This document shows, in pieces, positions 17,181 through 26,871 of a stretch of DNA of 64,000 nt. Location: positions 248,001 to 312,000 of the forward strand of contig DATAJX010000006.1 in NCBI GenBank assembly GCA_036261915.1. The letters run 5' to 3'. Source of the stretch: DATAJX01 sp036261915 (lineage in GTDB: Bacteria > Pseudomonadota > Alphaproteobacteria > UBA2136 > UBA6156). The position numbers were made by a program, and so were the translations under genes. Position 1 is the stretch's first letter. Every line of letters starts with the position of its first letter. A model generated the notes under the pieces. That model was not told where the DNA came from, ran no database searches, and worked only from the letters and a program-made list of their open reading frames with translations.

Positions 17181-17282
17181 GACCCGAAACCTACCCCTCA
17201 AAATACGGGCTGTCACGCCGTTTGCAGAAAAGCCTTGCAGCCCTGTGTTTAAGAAGCGGCGGATTGCTGTTATACAAGAGTT

Positions 17283-19865
17283 ATGAGGGGCATGCGCATA
17301 CCGCTGGGGGTACCGTTTTTGGCGGCGGTGGCGGGCTGGATGGTTAAAAACTGCCGGCCGCTGCAGCAGGCCACCGTGTGGCTGCCCAACCAGAAAACCC
17401 GCGCCGCGCTTGCAAAAGAACTGGCCGCCCAAGGGGTTGCGCTGCTGCCCCGGTTGCGTTTGCTGCGCGCCGAAGACCTGGATGCCCCAGTGGCCGACGA
17501 GGCTCTGATAAGCCCGCAGGCCCTGCGCGCCACTGTCGCTTCGTTGTCGAAAAATGATGCGGAGATGGCGCAAAGTGGTGCGCTGGTGTCACTTTTTTTG
17601 CAAAAAACGTCGCTCGATGATGCCGAATGGTCGGCCACCAACCCCACCCACCGCTACGTGCAGAAACTGTTCGGGGAACTTGACGTGACCCTGCACCAGA
17701 ACGGCCTGACCAACCCCGCCGCCGCCACGCGGCGGGTGTTGCGCAGCGCCGCCGACGCGCCCGGCCCGCAGGTGGTGGTGGGCGTGCTGGATGCGCATGG
17801 TGCGGCGCTGGGTTTGCTGCGCGCGCTGGCGGCACGGGACGACGCCACCTTTATATACCCGGACCTGCCGGCCGACCCCGCGCCCGCGCTGGCCAGCCAC
17901 CCGGGTGCGGCGCTGGCCAGGTTGATGGGCGGCATCGGCCTTGCGCCCGCACAATGGGAGGTGATGGAAGGGGCGGCGCCCGCGGCGGCCGTGCCGGTGT
18001 TGATCGAGGCGCCGCACCTGCTGGCCGAAGCCGGGGCCATTCGGGTAGCGGTGCAGCAAGCGCTACAGGCTGGGCGGACGCCGGTGCAGATCATTTGCCC
18101 GGACGTGACCTTGCGGCACGTGTTGCGCAGCGCGTTGCGCACCCACGGCCTGGTGCCGCAGGCCGAAGGCCTGGCGGTGGTGCATGCGCCCGCCGGGCAA
18201 TTGCTGCAGCATATGGTGCAGGCCGCGGCGGCGCCCGACGCCACCGCGCTGAGCGCACTGGGCGCGGTGCTGGACCTGTCGCCGTGGCTCGATGCCGCGC
18301 TGTGGCGCGGCGTGGGCGCCACCAGCTGGAACGGCTGGGCGGCCAAACTGGCGGGCCTTGATCAGGAAGACCTGCCGCTGGCGCACCGCCCGCAGGCCGA
18401 ACAGGATTTTGCGCACCTGCGCGACGTGCTGGAACCATTGGCCGGGGCACGCCCGCTGGAACACTGGATTGCCGACACGCTGGCGGCGTTGGCGGCACTT
18501 TCGCCTTCATGGGCCGCCCTGCCCGGCGCCGCCACGTTACAACGCTGGTTGGCCGACATGGCCACCGCGCCCGCACCACGGGAATGGAGCGCCGCCGGGT
18601 GGGCCACCTTTGTGACCAGCCAGTTGGGGCTGGTGTGCCTGCCGCCGGAACAACCGAATTGTGAAGTGATGCTGACCGGGTTGCTGGAAGCGCGTTTGCT
18701 GCACGCGGGCACGGTCATTATCGCCGGGGCCAACGAAAGCGTGTGGCCCGCCACCGCCGCCAACCCGCTGCTGGGCGACAGCGACGCCGAGCGCATGGGC
18801 CTGCCGGGCCCGCGCCAGCAGCTGCGCCTGACCGCCGCCGAATGGCATTTGGCCCTGCATGCGGCGCCGCGTGTTTACATCACGCGCAGCGTGGCCGGCG
18901 CCAGCGGCCCGGCCCGCCCCAGCCGTTTTTTGGGCGGCCTGAAAACCGCCAGCGGTGCGGCATACGTGACCGCCGCACAGGCTTCGGGGGCACAGCATAT
19001 GCCGCTGCCGCACGCCGGTGTTTTTGTGCCTTCGGAAAAATTCACCGCACCCGCGTGGAGCGCCAGCTGGGTGGAAGACCTGGGCCAGTGCCCTTACCGC
19101 GCGCTGGGCAAGCGTCGCCTGCAGCTGGCCGAGGCGCAGGCCTACCGCGCCGACCCCACCGCCGAGCATCACGGCCTGTGGGTGCACCGCTGGCTGGACG
19201 GTTTTTGGCACCACTGGAACGGCGCCCTGACCGAGGCCAAGCGCGCCGAAGCCGAAAGTTTGCTGCTGCAACTGGGCCGTGCCGAGCTGGAGCGCCAGCC
19301 GGAGATCATTGTGCATTTGTGGCAGGCGCGGTTGCCCGCGATGGCCAGGCAAATGGTGGACCAGTGGCTGCGCGATGCCGCCGACGGCCGCCGCGTGGCC
19401 GGGGCCGAAGCGCAGCTTTCAGCCCCCCTGGGAAGCACCACATTGAAAGCCCGCGCCGACCGCGTGGACGACAGCGCCGGAGGCTGGTGGCTGGTGGATT
19501 ACAAGACCGGCACGCCGCCCAGCTGGAGCAAGGTGGCCAGCGGCGAAAAACCGCAATTGCTGGTGGAAGGCTGGCTGGCGCAGCGCATGGGCAAGGCCGT
19601 GGCGGGCGTGCAGTATGTGCAGGTGCGCGGGCATGGGGCGCAGCTGGTCAGGTCGTTCAGCCGCACGCTGGCCGAACTGGGCCACGCGCCCGAACGCATC
19701 GGCCCGTGGTTGCAGGCGCTGGCGGCGCGCTATGGCGCGGGTAAGGCCTTTGCCGCCGCGCCGGTGTTCGGCGGCGGCCTGAAGGCGCGCGGCCACTGCG
19801 CCCACTGCCACCTGGCCGGTGTGTGCCGCTGGGCCGACGTGTCCCCTCCGGAGGTGCGCGCATGA
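17283..19865 (+). CDS. addB: Double-strand break repair protein AddB
   Basis: This 860-residue subunit of the AddAB helicase-nuclease processes double-strand breaks for RecA loading. The N-terminal half is a degenerate helicase fold starting with PLGVPFLAAVAGW. The C-terminal RecB-like nuclease carries VDYKTG (D739, K741). A four-cysteine iron-sulfur staple is formed by C603 (GQCPYR) and C839, C842 and C848 (HCAHC, VCRW). ATG codons at 17283 and 17292 are both possible. The stop overlaps the addA start by four bases (ATGA). Confidence 0.93.
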   Translation: MRGMRIPLGVPFLAAVAGWMVKNCRPLQQATVWLPNQKTRAALAKELAAQGVALLPRLRLLRAEDLDAPVADEALISPQALRATVASLSKNDAEMAQSGALVSLFLQKTSLDDAEWSATNPTHRYVQKLFGELDVTLHQNGLTNPAAATRRVLRSAADAPGPQVVVGVLDAHGAALGLLRALAARDDATFIYPDLPADPAPALASHPGAALARLMGGIGLAPAQWEVMEGAAPAAAVPVLIEAPHLLAEAGAIRVAVQQALQAGRTPVQIICPDVTLRHVLRSALRTHGLVPQAEGLAVVHAPAGQLLQHMVQAAAAPDATALSALGAVLDLSPWLDAALWRGVGATSWNGWAAKLAGLDQEDLPLAHRPQAEQDFAHLRDVLEPLAGARPLEHWIADTLAALAALSPSWAALPGAATLQRWLADMATAPAPREWSAAGWATFVTSQLGLVCLPPEQPNCEVMLTGLLEARLLHAGTVIIAGANESVWPATAANPLLGDSDAERMGLPGPRQQLRLTAAEWHLALHAAPRVYITRSVAGASGPARPSRFLGGLKTASGAAYVTAAQASGAQHMPLPHAGVFVPSEKFTAPAWSASWVEDLGQCPYRALGKRRLQLAEAQAYRADPTAEHHGLWVHRWLDGFWHHWNGALTEAKRAEAESLLLQLGRAELERQPEIIVHLWQARLPAMARQMVDQWLRDAADGRRVAGAEAQLSAPLGSTTLKARADRVDDSAGGWWLVDYKTGTPPSWSKVASGEKPQLLVEGWLAQRMGKAVAGVQYVQVRGHGAQLVRSFSRTLAELGHAPERIGPWLQALAARYGAGKAFAAAPVFGGGLKARGHCAHCHLAGVCRWADVSPPEVRA

Positions 19866-22800
19866 AGCGGCGCATGAACGATGCGGCGCGCCACGACGCC
19901 ACCGAGTTGCAGCGCAAGGCGCTGGCGCCGAGCGCGTCGGTATGGATCTCGGCCAACGCGGGCACCGGCAAGACCGAGGTGCTGACCTACCGCATCATCG
20001 GCCTGCTGCTGGCCGACCACGGCTTGAGCCCGGCCAACATTCTGGCAGTGACCTTCACCAACGCGGCCGCCGCCGAAATGGCCGCGCGGCTGGGCGAGTT
20101 GCTGGCCCACTGGAACGCGCTGGATGACGGCGCGCTGACCGCGCAACTGCGCGAGGTGTTCGGCTACGATGTGACCGCTGCCATGCTGGCGCGCTTCAGG
20201 CAGTTGCCCGCGCTGGTGGCCGATGCGCCGCCGACGCTGACGACCATTCACGGGTTTGCGCAACAACTGCTGGCGCGCCTGCCCGGCGGCAGCGGGTTGC
20301 CGCAAAGTTTTGAGCTGGTGGAAAAGATTACCGACCACGGCCTGCTGGCAGACGCGCTGGAGAACGCCGTGCGCAACGCCAGCGAGGGCGAGACCGAAGC
20401 GCTGAATATTCTGCTGGCCGAGTTTGGCGAAAACGCCTGGCGCGACCTGAGCGAGCTGTTTGAATTTGAATGGCGCAACGTGACCGGCGTGATGAACCGC
20501 GCGGGCGGGCTTGGCCCGTACATGCAGCGGCTGATGGCTGAACTGGGGCTGGACGGCAGCGAGGAAAATATGGCCGCGCAGATGCTGCCCACTGCCGATG
20601 AGAAGGCCGCGTTGCAGGTGTTCGATGCCGGCGTGTTGAGTGCGCGCGACGATGAGGCGCTGCTGCGCAACTGGAAGGAATTTTTGTTCATCGCCAAGGG
20701 CGAAGGCACGCCCGCGGTGCGGGGCTTCCCCGGCGTGAAGGCGGCGGTGGAAGCCAACCCCGAGGCAGCGCAGGTGCTGAGGGACGCGCAGGCGCGCGTG
20801 GACGTTTTGCGCGACCGCCAGCGCGGCTGGCAAAGCTTTACCCTGACGCGCGCGCTGCTGGTGTGGTGGAACGCCGTGCGTGTTGCCCTTGATGCGCTGA
20901 AGGACGCGCGGCGGCTGAAGACCTTTGGCGATTTGCTGGATGAGCTGGAACTTCGGCTGGAGGAAGCCGCCGCCGACACCGCGCGCGGGCAATGGCTGTG
21001 GCAAAGGCTGGAGCGCAACTACAGCCACCTGCTGGCCGACGAGGCCCAGGACAACAACCCCCAGCAGGGGCGTTTGGTGCAGTTGCTGGCGCGGGTGTTT
21101 CTTTCCGGCGACGTGGGCACCGGCAGCCGCACCGTGCTGGCTGTGGGCGATGTGAAGCAGAGCATTTACCGTTTTCAGGGCGCGCGGCCCGAGCTGTTTG
21201 CCGAGCTGCAGGACTTTTTGCGCGGGTGGTCGAGCGCGCTGCACCCACTGGTGACGGTGCAGAGCGCGTATAGTTTCCGCAGTAGTTGGCCGCTGTTGCA
21301 GGCGGTGGAAAGTGTGTTTGCCGGGTCCGAAGCCCGTGCCGCCGTTGGCGGGTGGCTGGCGCACAGGACGGTGTTCCCCGACGATTGGGGGAGGGTGGAG
21401 ATATGGCCGCCGCTGGAGGTGCCGCCCAAGACCGAGCAGCCCGCCTTTGCGGTTGAAGCGCAGCCGCGCACGCTGGCCGATGGCGCCAATTTGCAGGCGG
21501 TGCAGTTGGCTGAGTGGTTGATGGCACAAAAAAATTCGCGCGTGGTTTTGCCCAGCACCGGTGCGCCGCTGGGCTGGGGCGATGTGCTGGTGATTGTACA
21601 GCGGAACGAAACCGCCATGGCCATGGCCGGGGCATTGAGTGCGGCCGGTGTGCCCGCAGTGGCGGTGGGGGCCAAGCGCGCGCACGCGGTGCCGCCGCTG
21701 GTGGCCGACGTGATGGCGCTGGCGAGGTATATCAACGGCCCGGCCGATAGGCTGGCGCTGGCGCAGGTGCTGAAAAGCCCGCTGTGCAACTGGAGCGATG
21801 CACAGCTGCTGGCATTAGCGGAGGCGGATTGGAAATTGAATGGTGCGACTGCCGATTGGCTGGCGCACTGGCGCGGCCGCGCGGTGGCGGTGCCGCCGGG
21901 CGAATGGCTGGCCGAGTTGGCGCAACGTCAGGAAATTGTGGATGCCTATGTGGTGCGGGGGCCGTTGCCGCTGGCGGTGGTGCGGGCGGCGCTGGCCGGG
22001 CTGGTGGAGGATGCGCAAGGGTATTCGAGCCTGCCGCAGTTGCTGGCCGCGTGGGAGGACACGCCGCCTCTGCCCGCCGCCGGTGGCACGCAGAATGCGG
22101 TGACGGTAACCACCGTGCACAAAGCCAAGGGGTTGGGTTACCCGCTGGTGGTGGTGGCCGAGACCGCCATTGATACCCGCCTGCAAAACAAACTGGCCTG
22201 GCATGAAAATGACGCGGGCGAACCCGACAGCCTGTTGCTGCGGCGGAGCAAGGAGATGGCGCCGCGCCTGCAGACGGCGTGGGACGACGCCGAAAAAGCC
22301 CGCGCCGTTGCCGATCGCTGGCGCGGCCTGTACGTGGCGTTGACCCGCGCGAAAGACTGGCTGGTGGTGTGCAACTGGCAGGCCGAAGGCGCCAACCCGA
22401 AAGACAACAACTGGTATGGCTGGATCACCGCCGGGGTGGACGGGAACTGGCGCGACGAGAACGGCATGAAAGTGTTGGAACAGGGTAAGCCACATTACGC
22501 CGATAAGGTGGAGGCGGCGGTTGAAGCACCCCTGCCCGCAGTTGCCACGCCGCAGCCCTTGCAGCCTTTTGTGTGGCCGGAAGAAGAACCGTTTGTACCC
22601 GAGCGCGAGGCCGCCATGGCGCGCGGCACCCTGCAGCACCGCCAGCTGCACGCGCTGGCCTTGCTGCCGCCTACGCAACGCGAGGGCGATGCCGCCGTGC
22701 TGGCGGTGTTTGAAAAATTCCCTGAATTATTCGCCGCAGGCTCGCGCGGCGAAGTACCGATTGTGGTAAATGGCGGCGAAGGTTTTATTGACCGCTTGGT

Positions 22801-22987
22801 GGAGTATGGCGACGAGGTGTGGATCATCGACTTCAAGACCGAGGCCGAGGTGCCTGACGCCATCCCCGCCAAATACGCCGCGCAGTTGCAGCGCTACGCC
22901 GCTGCCATTGCGCCCGCGTTTGCGGGCAAGCGCATCAAATGCGGCATCGTGTGGCTGGGCAATACGCAGTTGCAGTGGCTGCCATAA
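19862..22987 (+). CDS. addA: Double-strand break repair helicase AddA
   Basis: This 1041-residue UvrD-type helicase and nuclease subunit works with AddB to unwind and resect double-strand DNA ends. Walker A ANAGTGKT is at 31-38, motif Ia is in LAVTFTNAAAAEM, motif II in LADEAQDNNPQQ, motif III in VGDVKQSIYRFQG, and the late helicase motif VTTVHKAKGL near residue 755. The C-terminal nuclease has IIDFKTE followed by AAQLQRYAAAI. The ATG at 19862 overlaps the addB stop; the upstream extension was rejected. Confidence 0.95.
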   Translation: MKRRMNDAARHDATELQRKALAPSASVWISANAGTGKTEVLTYRIIGLLLADHGLSPANILAVTFTNAAAAEMAARLGELLAHWNALDDGALTAQLREVFGYDVTAAMLARFRQLPALVADAPPTLTTIHGFAQQLLARLPGGSGLPQSFELVEKITDHGLLADALENAVRNASEGETEALNILLAEFGENAWRDLSELFEFEWRNVTGVMNRAGGLGPYMQRLMAELGLDGSEENMAAQMLPTADEKAALQVFDAGVLSARDDEALLRNWKEFLFIAKGEGTPAVRGFPGVKAAVEANPEAAQVLRDAQARVDVLRDRQRGWQSFTLTRALLVWWNAVRVALDALKDARRLKTFGDLLDELELRLEEAAADTARGQWLWQRLERNYSHLLADEAQDNNPQQGRLVQLLARVFLSGDVGTGSRTVLAVGDVKQSIYRFQGARPELFAELQDFLRGWSSALHPLVTVQSAYSFRSSWPLLQAVESVFAGSEARAAVGGWLAHRTVFPDDWGRVEIWPPLEVPPKTEQPAFAVEAQPRTLADGANLQAVQLAEWLMAQKNSRVVLPSTGAPLGWGDVLVIVQRNETAMAMAGALSAAGVPAVAVGAKRAHAVPPLVADVMALARYINGPADRLALAQVLKSPLCNWSDAQLLALAEADWKLNGATADWLAHWRGRAVAVPPGEWLAELAQRQEIVDAYVVRGPLPLAVVRAALAGLVEDAQGYSSLPQLLAAWEDTPPLPAAGGTQNAVTVTTVHKAKGLGYPLVVVAETAIDTRLQNKLAWHENDAGEPDSLLLRRSKEMAPRLQTAWDDAEKARAVADRWRGLYVALTRAKDWLVVCNWQAEGANPKDNNWYGWITAGVDGNWRDENGMKVLEQGKPHYADKVEAAVEAPLPAVATPQPLQPFVWPEEEPFVPEREAAMARGTLQHRQLHALALLPPTQREGDAAVLAVFEKFPELFAAGSRGEVPIVVNGGEGFIDRLVEYGDEVWIIDFKTEAEVPDAIPAKYAAQLQRYAAAIAPAFAGKRIKCGIVWLGNTQLQWLP

Positions 22988-22991
22988 GAAC

Positions 22992-23016
22992 GAGGCCCCT
23001 GCGATTGCAGGGGCCT
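22992..23016. terminator. Hairpin after addA, shared with the opposing gene
   Basis: The perfect 11-bp stem GAGGCCCCTGC/GCAGGGGCCTC has the loop GATT. The T-tract is poor on both strands, so efficiency is uncertain. Confidence 0.6.
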
Positions 23017-23026
23017 CGGGTCGTTT

Positions 23027-23923
23027 TCAAACCGGCAGGTAGGTCATCTGCCAGTCGATGAGTTTGGCGAACATCGCCGGGTCGGCCAGTTCGTCGAGCG
23101 TGCACTGGCTCATCGCCAATTGCTCGAAGAACGGTTCGCGGTCGATGGCCATCCAGTTACGTGGATGGCTGAGCCTGTCGAGCGTGAGCGGCATGTAGTT
23201 GACCAACGGGGTGGCCAGCGGCTTGCCCGGATGTTCCCAGACGAACGCCGGCGTGCCCAGCCGCAACGCCTTGAACAGGATCTCGGAGTTGCCGTCGGTA
23301 ACCGCGCCGCTGGCCAAAATAGCATCATCGGCGCCCGGACGGGCCCCCTGGTGCTCTTCGGCCCACTTGTTTTCAAAGCGGGTTCGCAGCGCCACCTCCC
23401 AGTCCGGATGAATCAACCCCATCAGCTTGAGATGGTGGATGATGGCGAGCATTTCGAACTCGCCGTGGGTCTGGTCACGTTCCAGCCATTGGCCATAAAA
23501 ATCGGCCGCCGACGGACAGTGCAGGATGGTTTTGGGCAGGTTGGTACGCCACGGCTGGAGGTTCCAGTCGTAGGTGCGACCTTCCCAGATCGGGGCATCG
23601 GCAGCATACGGCGCATAAATGCCGTTGACCGCCAGCCGCACCATTTTGTGCCGCTGCTCACCCGCGTGCGGGTGATCGACCAGCACGAACGGTTGCTTGG
23701 TGGCCGTAAGCTTGCGCCACAAGCCCAGTGCCACGTCGCTTCCCAGCAGCAGAAAAACCGGGATGCCGTCGGCGGCCTGAAGATCTGTGTACGCATCGGG
23801 TGAAGTACCGATATCGACTTCGTGCCCGCCACAGGCGGCACGCACAGCATTGAGCATTTCTTGTGTGTAACCGACGCCGAGGCCGCGAACGGCTTTGGAA
23901 TCGTGTGCAAAAACAAATCGCAT
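23027..23923 (-). CDS. Hypothetical protein, possible GT-B-like glycosyltransferase
   Basis: This 298-residue soluble protein is one I cannot place firmly. The N-terminal half alternates strands and helices as in a Rossmann fold. The C-terminal segment ASGAVTDGNSEILFKALRLG followed by TPAFVWEHP resembles the donor-binding region of GT-B glycosyltransferases, but this is weak evidence. There is no signal peptide or membrane helix. It stands alone on the minus strand between addA and trxA with its own predicted promoter (23984-24011). The ribosome-binding site is poor: GGGGCTTCCCC just before the ATG could instead form a hairpin. Confidence 0.6.
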   Translation of the reverse strand: MRFVFAHDSKAVRGLGVGYTQEMLNAVRAACGGHEVDIGTSPDAYTDLQAADGIPVFLLLGSDVALGLWRKLTATKQPFVLVDHPHAGEQRHKMVRLAVNGIYAPYAADAPIWEGRTYDWNLQPWRTNLPKTILHCPSAADFYGQWLERDQTHGEFEMLAIIHHLKLMGLIHPDWEVALRTRFENKWAEEHQGARPGADDAILASGAVTDGNSEILFKALRLGTPAFVWEHPGKPLATPLVNYMPLTLDRLSHPRNWMAIDREPFFEQLAMSQCTLDELADPAMFAKLIDWQMTYLPV

Positions 23924-23983
23924 AGGGGAAGCCCCACGGGTAAGAGGACGGGAAAGATGAGGCGAAACGGATAGTGCAGGCCC

Positions 23984-24011
23984 TATATAGTATACACTTG
24001 CGGGGAATCAA
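23984..24011 (-). promoter_or_regulatory. Predicted promoter of the 23027-23923 gene
   Basis: On the minus strand there is TTGATT (-35), a 16-bp spacer and TATATA (-10), in an A/T-rich patch unusual for this window. It would leave a 5' leader of about 55 nt. Confidence 0.5.
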
Positions 24012-24099
24012 GGTTTTGCGTGGGGTTGGCGGGGGTTGACGGTGGTGGTAAGTTCGGGCCATCCATTAATACGCGCTAATCAATACAGGAGCTTTAAAA

Positions 24100-24417
24100 A
24101 TGGCAAACGTCGCCAGCGTGAACGACACCGATTTCGACAGCGAAGTACTGAACAGTAAAACCCCGGTTGTGGTGGATTTTTGGGCCGAATGGTGCGGCCC
24201 CTGCAAGGCCCTGAGCCCTCTGCTGGAAAACGCCGCCGCCAACGCCAAGGGCGTGAAGGTGGTGAAAATGAACATTGAGGAAAACCTGGAAACCCCGACC
24301 AAGTTCGGTATTCGCAGCATCCCCACCCTGATGGCGTTTAAAGACGGCCAGCTGGCCGGCACCATGGTGGGCCTGCGCAGCCAGGCCGAACTGGAAACCT
24401 GGCTGGGCAGCCTGTAG
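24100..24417 (+). CDS. trxA: Thioredoxin
   Basis: This 105-residue cytoplasmic disulfide reductase is the partner of TrxB. The active site WCGPCK sits at about 29-34, preceded by the buried VVDFWAEW strand, and the cis-proline is in RSIPTLMAF. The ATG is preceded by AGGAGC eight bases upstream. uppP begins three bases after its stop, so the two genes are very likely one transcript. Confidence 0.96.
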   Translation: MANVASVNDTDFDSEVLNSKTPVVVDFWAEWCGPCKALSPLLENAAANAKGVKVVKMNIEENLETPTKFGIRSIPTLMAFKDGQLAGTMVGLRSQAELETWLGSL

Positions 24418-24419
24418 TT

Positions 24420-25226
24420 TTGGATCTTCACAGCGCGTTTCTGGCCGTTATTTTAGGCCTGGTGGAAGCCGCCACCGAATTTTTGCCCGTGAGCAGCACC
24501 GGCCACCTGTTGTTGGCCGGGCGCGTGCTGGGGTTTGAGAACCCGGCGGGCAACACCTTTGACATTGTCATTCAGCTGGGGGCCATTCTGGCCATTTGCG
24601 TGCTGTACTTCAACAAACTGTGGGGCATGGCGCTGGGCAGTTTAAAAAACGGCGGCCAGCGCCGCTACGTACTGGCCATTGTTCTGGCCTTTTTGCCCGC
24701 CGCCGTGCTGGGCGCGTTGCTGCACGATTACATCAAAACCGTGTTGTTCAACCCGTGGGTGGTGTGCGTGGCTTTGGTGCTGGGCGGCATAGGCATTCTG
24801 CTGGTGGAGAGATTTGCGCCGAAGGCCAAGATCAGGAGCGGCGAAAGCATGGGTTGGCGCACCGCGCTGGGCATTGGCTTTTTGCAGTGCCTGGCGATGA
24901 TACCCGGCGTGAGCCGCAGCGGCGCCAGCATTATGGGCGCGCTGTGTTTGGGCGTGGACCGCAGGACCGCCACCGAATTCTCGTTCTTCCTCGCCATACC
25001 CACCATGCTGGGGGCCACCGTGCTGGACGTGGCCAAGACCCACGAGGCCCTGAGCGGCAGCGACTGGGCGTTGATCGGCGTCGGTTTCGCCGTCAGCTTT
25101 TTTGCCGCGCTGGCGGTGGTGAAGTGGTTCATCGGCTACGTGCAACACCACACCTTTACCGCGTTCGCGTATTACCGCATGGCCGTGGGCATGCTGGGCC
25201 TTGCGTTGCTGTACGCGGGCTTTTAA
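24420..25226 (+). CDS. uppP: Undecaprenyl-diphosphatase UppP (BacA type)
   Basis: This 268-residue polytopic membrane enzyme dephosphorylates undecaprenyl diphosphate to regenerate the lipid carrier for peptidoglycan and O-antigen. The two family signatures are present: GLVEAATEFLPVSSTGHL near the N-terminus and PGVSRSG at about 163-169. About eight transmembrane segments are visible. The start is TTG three bases after the trxA stop; the ribosome-binding site would lie inside trxA. A terminator follows at 25242. Confidence 0.94.
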   Translation: MDLHSAFLAVILGLVEAATEFLPVSSTGHLLLAGRVLGFENPAGNTFDIVIQLGAILAICVLYFNKLWGMALGSLKNGGQRRYVLAIVLAFLPAAVLGALLHDYIKTVLFNPWVVCVALVLGGIGILLVERFAPKAKIRSGESMGWRTALGIGFLQCLAMIPGVSRSGASIMGALCLGVDRRTATEFSFFLAIPTMLGATVLDVAKTHEALSGSDWALIGVGFAVSFFAALAVVKWFIGYVQHHTFTAFAYYRMAVGMLGLALLYAGF

Positions 25227-25241
25227 CCCCCTTTAAACAAC

Positions 25242-25264
25242 AAAATGCCCCGTGGGGGCATTTT
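25242..25264. terminator. Bidirectional terminator after uppP
   Basis: The stem AAAATGCCCC/GGGGCATTTT has the loop GTG. It lies 12 bp before the stop of the opposing small gene. Confidence 0.85.
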
Positions 25265-25275
25265 GCTTTTGCTCG

Positions 25276-25470
25276 CTATTTGTGGGCCATGACGGCATCG
25301 GCCACCGAGACGTCGCCGTTCGCGTCAACCTCGGCATCTTCGCCGAACTGGTTTTGCACGGTTTGGCTTTTGTAACGGTCGAGCACGCGCGGGCCGGAAG
25401 GGTGGGGCGTATGCTTTTTGGCCGGGATGGATGCCGACTGCTGCAGTTGGGAGGATGCTTTGAGGGCCAT
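25276..25470 (-). CDS. Small hypothetical protein
   Basis: This is a 64-residue hydrophilic, low-complexity protein rich in Ser, Gln, Asp and Ala, with no membrane segment or recognised motif. The ATG at 25470 has GGAG seven bases upstream. It lies downstream of lptB on the same strand and before a terminator, which supports a real gene, but the product could equally be a small regulatory or disordered peptide. Function is unknown. Confidence 0.5.
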   Translation of the reverse strand: MALKASSQLQQSASIPAKKHTPHPSGPRVLDRYKSQTVQNQFGEDAEVDANGDVSVADAVMAHK

Positions 25471-25617
25471 GAGGCTGCTCCATGAAATGACCCGCGGCGC
25501 GGGCTGGAAAAAAATGGTATGTCGGGAAGGTCCCCTTAAGCCCCAACATTGGCACGGCCGGGCGGATAATCAAGGGGCCGCGCACGGCGTTGCCCGCCGC
25601 TGTTGCAGATTGATGCG

Positions 25618-26391
25618 CTACTGGCCGAAGTGGAAATCGTCGCCCAGGTAGACGCGCTTGACGTCGGCGTTGCCGGCCACTTCGGCGGGCGTGCCGCTGG
25701 CCAGCACCTGGCCTTCGGCCATGATGTAGGCCCTATCGACCAGGCTAAGGGTATCGCGCACGTTGTGGTCGGTGATGAGCACGCCGAGACCACGGTTTTT
25801 AAGGTGCTGCACCAGTTGCTTGATGTCGCGCACGGCGATGGGATCGACGCCCGCGAAAGGTTCGTCGAGCAGCAGGTAGGCCGGGTTGGTGGCCAGCGCG
25901 CGGGCGATCTCGACCCGGCGGCGCTCGCCGCCGCTGAGTGCGGGCGATGGCGAAAAGCGCACGCGTTCGAGGCCGAATTCGGCCAGCAGTTCATCGAGCC
26001 GCTGCTTGAGTTCGGCGTGGCTTTTGCACACCAGCTCGAGCACGGCGCGCAGGTTGTCTTCAACGTTCAAGCCGCGGAAGATGCTGGCCTCTTGCGGCAA
26101 GTAACCGAGGCCCGCGCGGGCGCGGCGGTACATGGGCCAGGGGGTGAGCTCGGCGCCGTCGAGCCAGATGTGGCCGCCGTCGACCGGTGTCATGCCCACC
26201 AGCGCCTGGAAGCAGGTGGTTTTGCCCGCGCCGTTGGGGCCCAGCAGGGCCACCACTTCGCCCCGGCGCACAACAAGCGACACCTGCCGCAGCAGCGTGC
26301 GGGCGCCCACCTTGCGCACCAGGCTTTCGGCCTTCAGGCCGCTGAGATGCGTGGGCAGCGCGGTGACCGACGGGTGGGTGGCGTGGCTCAT
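25618..26391 (-). CDS. lptB: LPS export ABC transporter ATPase LptB
   Basis: This 257-residue ATPase powers LPS extraction from the inner membrane by LptB2FGC. Walker A GPNGAGKT is at 51-58, followed by the Q-loop in GYLPQEAS, the signature LSGGERRR, Walker B YLLLDEPFAG and the switch histidine in ITDHNV. The phrase ASIFRGLNVEDN is typical of LptB. It is the last of the rnd-kdsD-lptC-lptA-lptB run; lptF and lptG are not in this window. Confidence 0.94.
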   Translation of the reverse strand: MSHATHPSVTALPTHLSGLKAESLVRKVGARTLLRQVSLVVRRGEVVALLGPNGAGKTTCFQALVGMTPVDGGHIWLDGAELTPWPMYRRARAGLGYLPQEASIFRGLNVEDNLRAVLELVCKSHAELKQRLDELLAEFGLERVRFSPSPALSGGERRRVEIARALATNPAYLLLDEPFAGVDPIAVRDIKQLVQHLKNRGLGVLITDHNVRDTLSLVDRAYIMAEGQVLASGTPAEVAGNADVKRVYLGDDFHFGQ

Positions 26392-26411
26392 GGAAAGGTT
26401 GGTGTATTACC

Positions 26412-26870
26412 TTATTTGGACCCGCTTTGGAAGTGCGCGCGCACGCCGGCGCCGCCGCCCTGCATGACCGCCTGCCCGGCTACGGTGTCGTAATCGAGCC
26501 GGTTGCCCTGCACGGTATGGCCGCCACGGGTGAGCGTGACCGTGCCGCCGGTGAGCACCAGCTTGCCGTTGGACGGAGTGTACACCGCCTTTTCGCCACG
26601 GGCGGTGTCGCCGCCTTCGCGGGTGATGACCACGTTGCCGGTGGCCACCACGGTGTCGATATCGCTGTTTTTGGACGTGCCGTAGCTCACGTCGGCCTGC
26701 ATGGCCGTGAGGGTGATGCCGCCACGCACGGCTTTGACATTGCCGATGAACACCGCGTGGCCGTTCTGCTGGTCGACCTCGAGCCGGTCGGACGTGACGT
26801 CGAGCGGGCTGTTTTCGGCCGCGTGTATAGCCAGCGGCAGCAGCAGTAAAGCGGCAAAGATATATTTCAT
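26412..26870 (-). CDS. lptA: LPS transport periplasmic protein LptA
   Basis: This 152-residue periplasmic protein bridges LptC to the outer-membrane LptD. A signal peptide (MKYIF start, AIHA-A cleavage near 19) precedes an OstA-like beta-jellyroll: VTSDRLEVDQQNGHAVFIGNV is the family hallmark. The ATG at 26870, one base after the lptC stop, was chosen over an upstream frame start at 26936 that would lie inside lptC and bury the signal peptide. Confidence 0.92.
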   Translation of the reverse strand: MKYIFAALLLLPLAIHAAENSPLDVTSDRLEVDQQNGHAVFIGNVKAVRGGITLTAMQADVSYGTSKNSDIDTVVATGNVVITREGGDTARGEKAVYTPSNGKLVLTGGTVTLTRGGHTVQGNRLDYDTVAGQAVMQGGGAGVRAHFQSGSK

Positions 26871-26871
26871 G

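Noticed and set aside
19730..21685. 651-codon minus-strand open frame inside addA/addB
   Set aside because: It mirrors the codon bias of addA; no motif, and addA on the other strand is certain.
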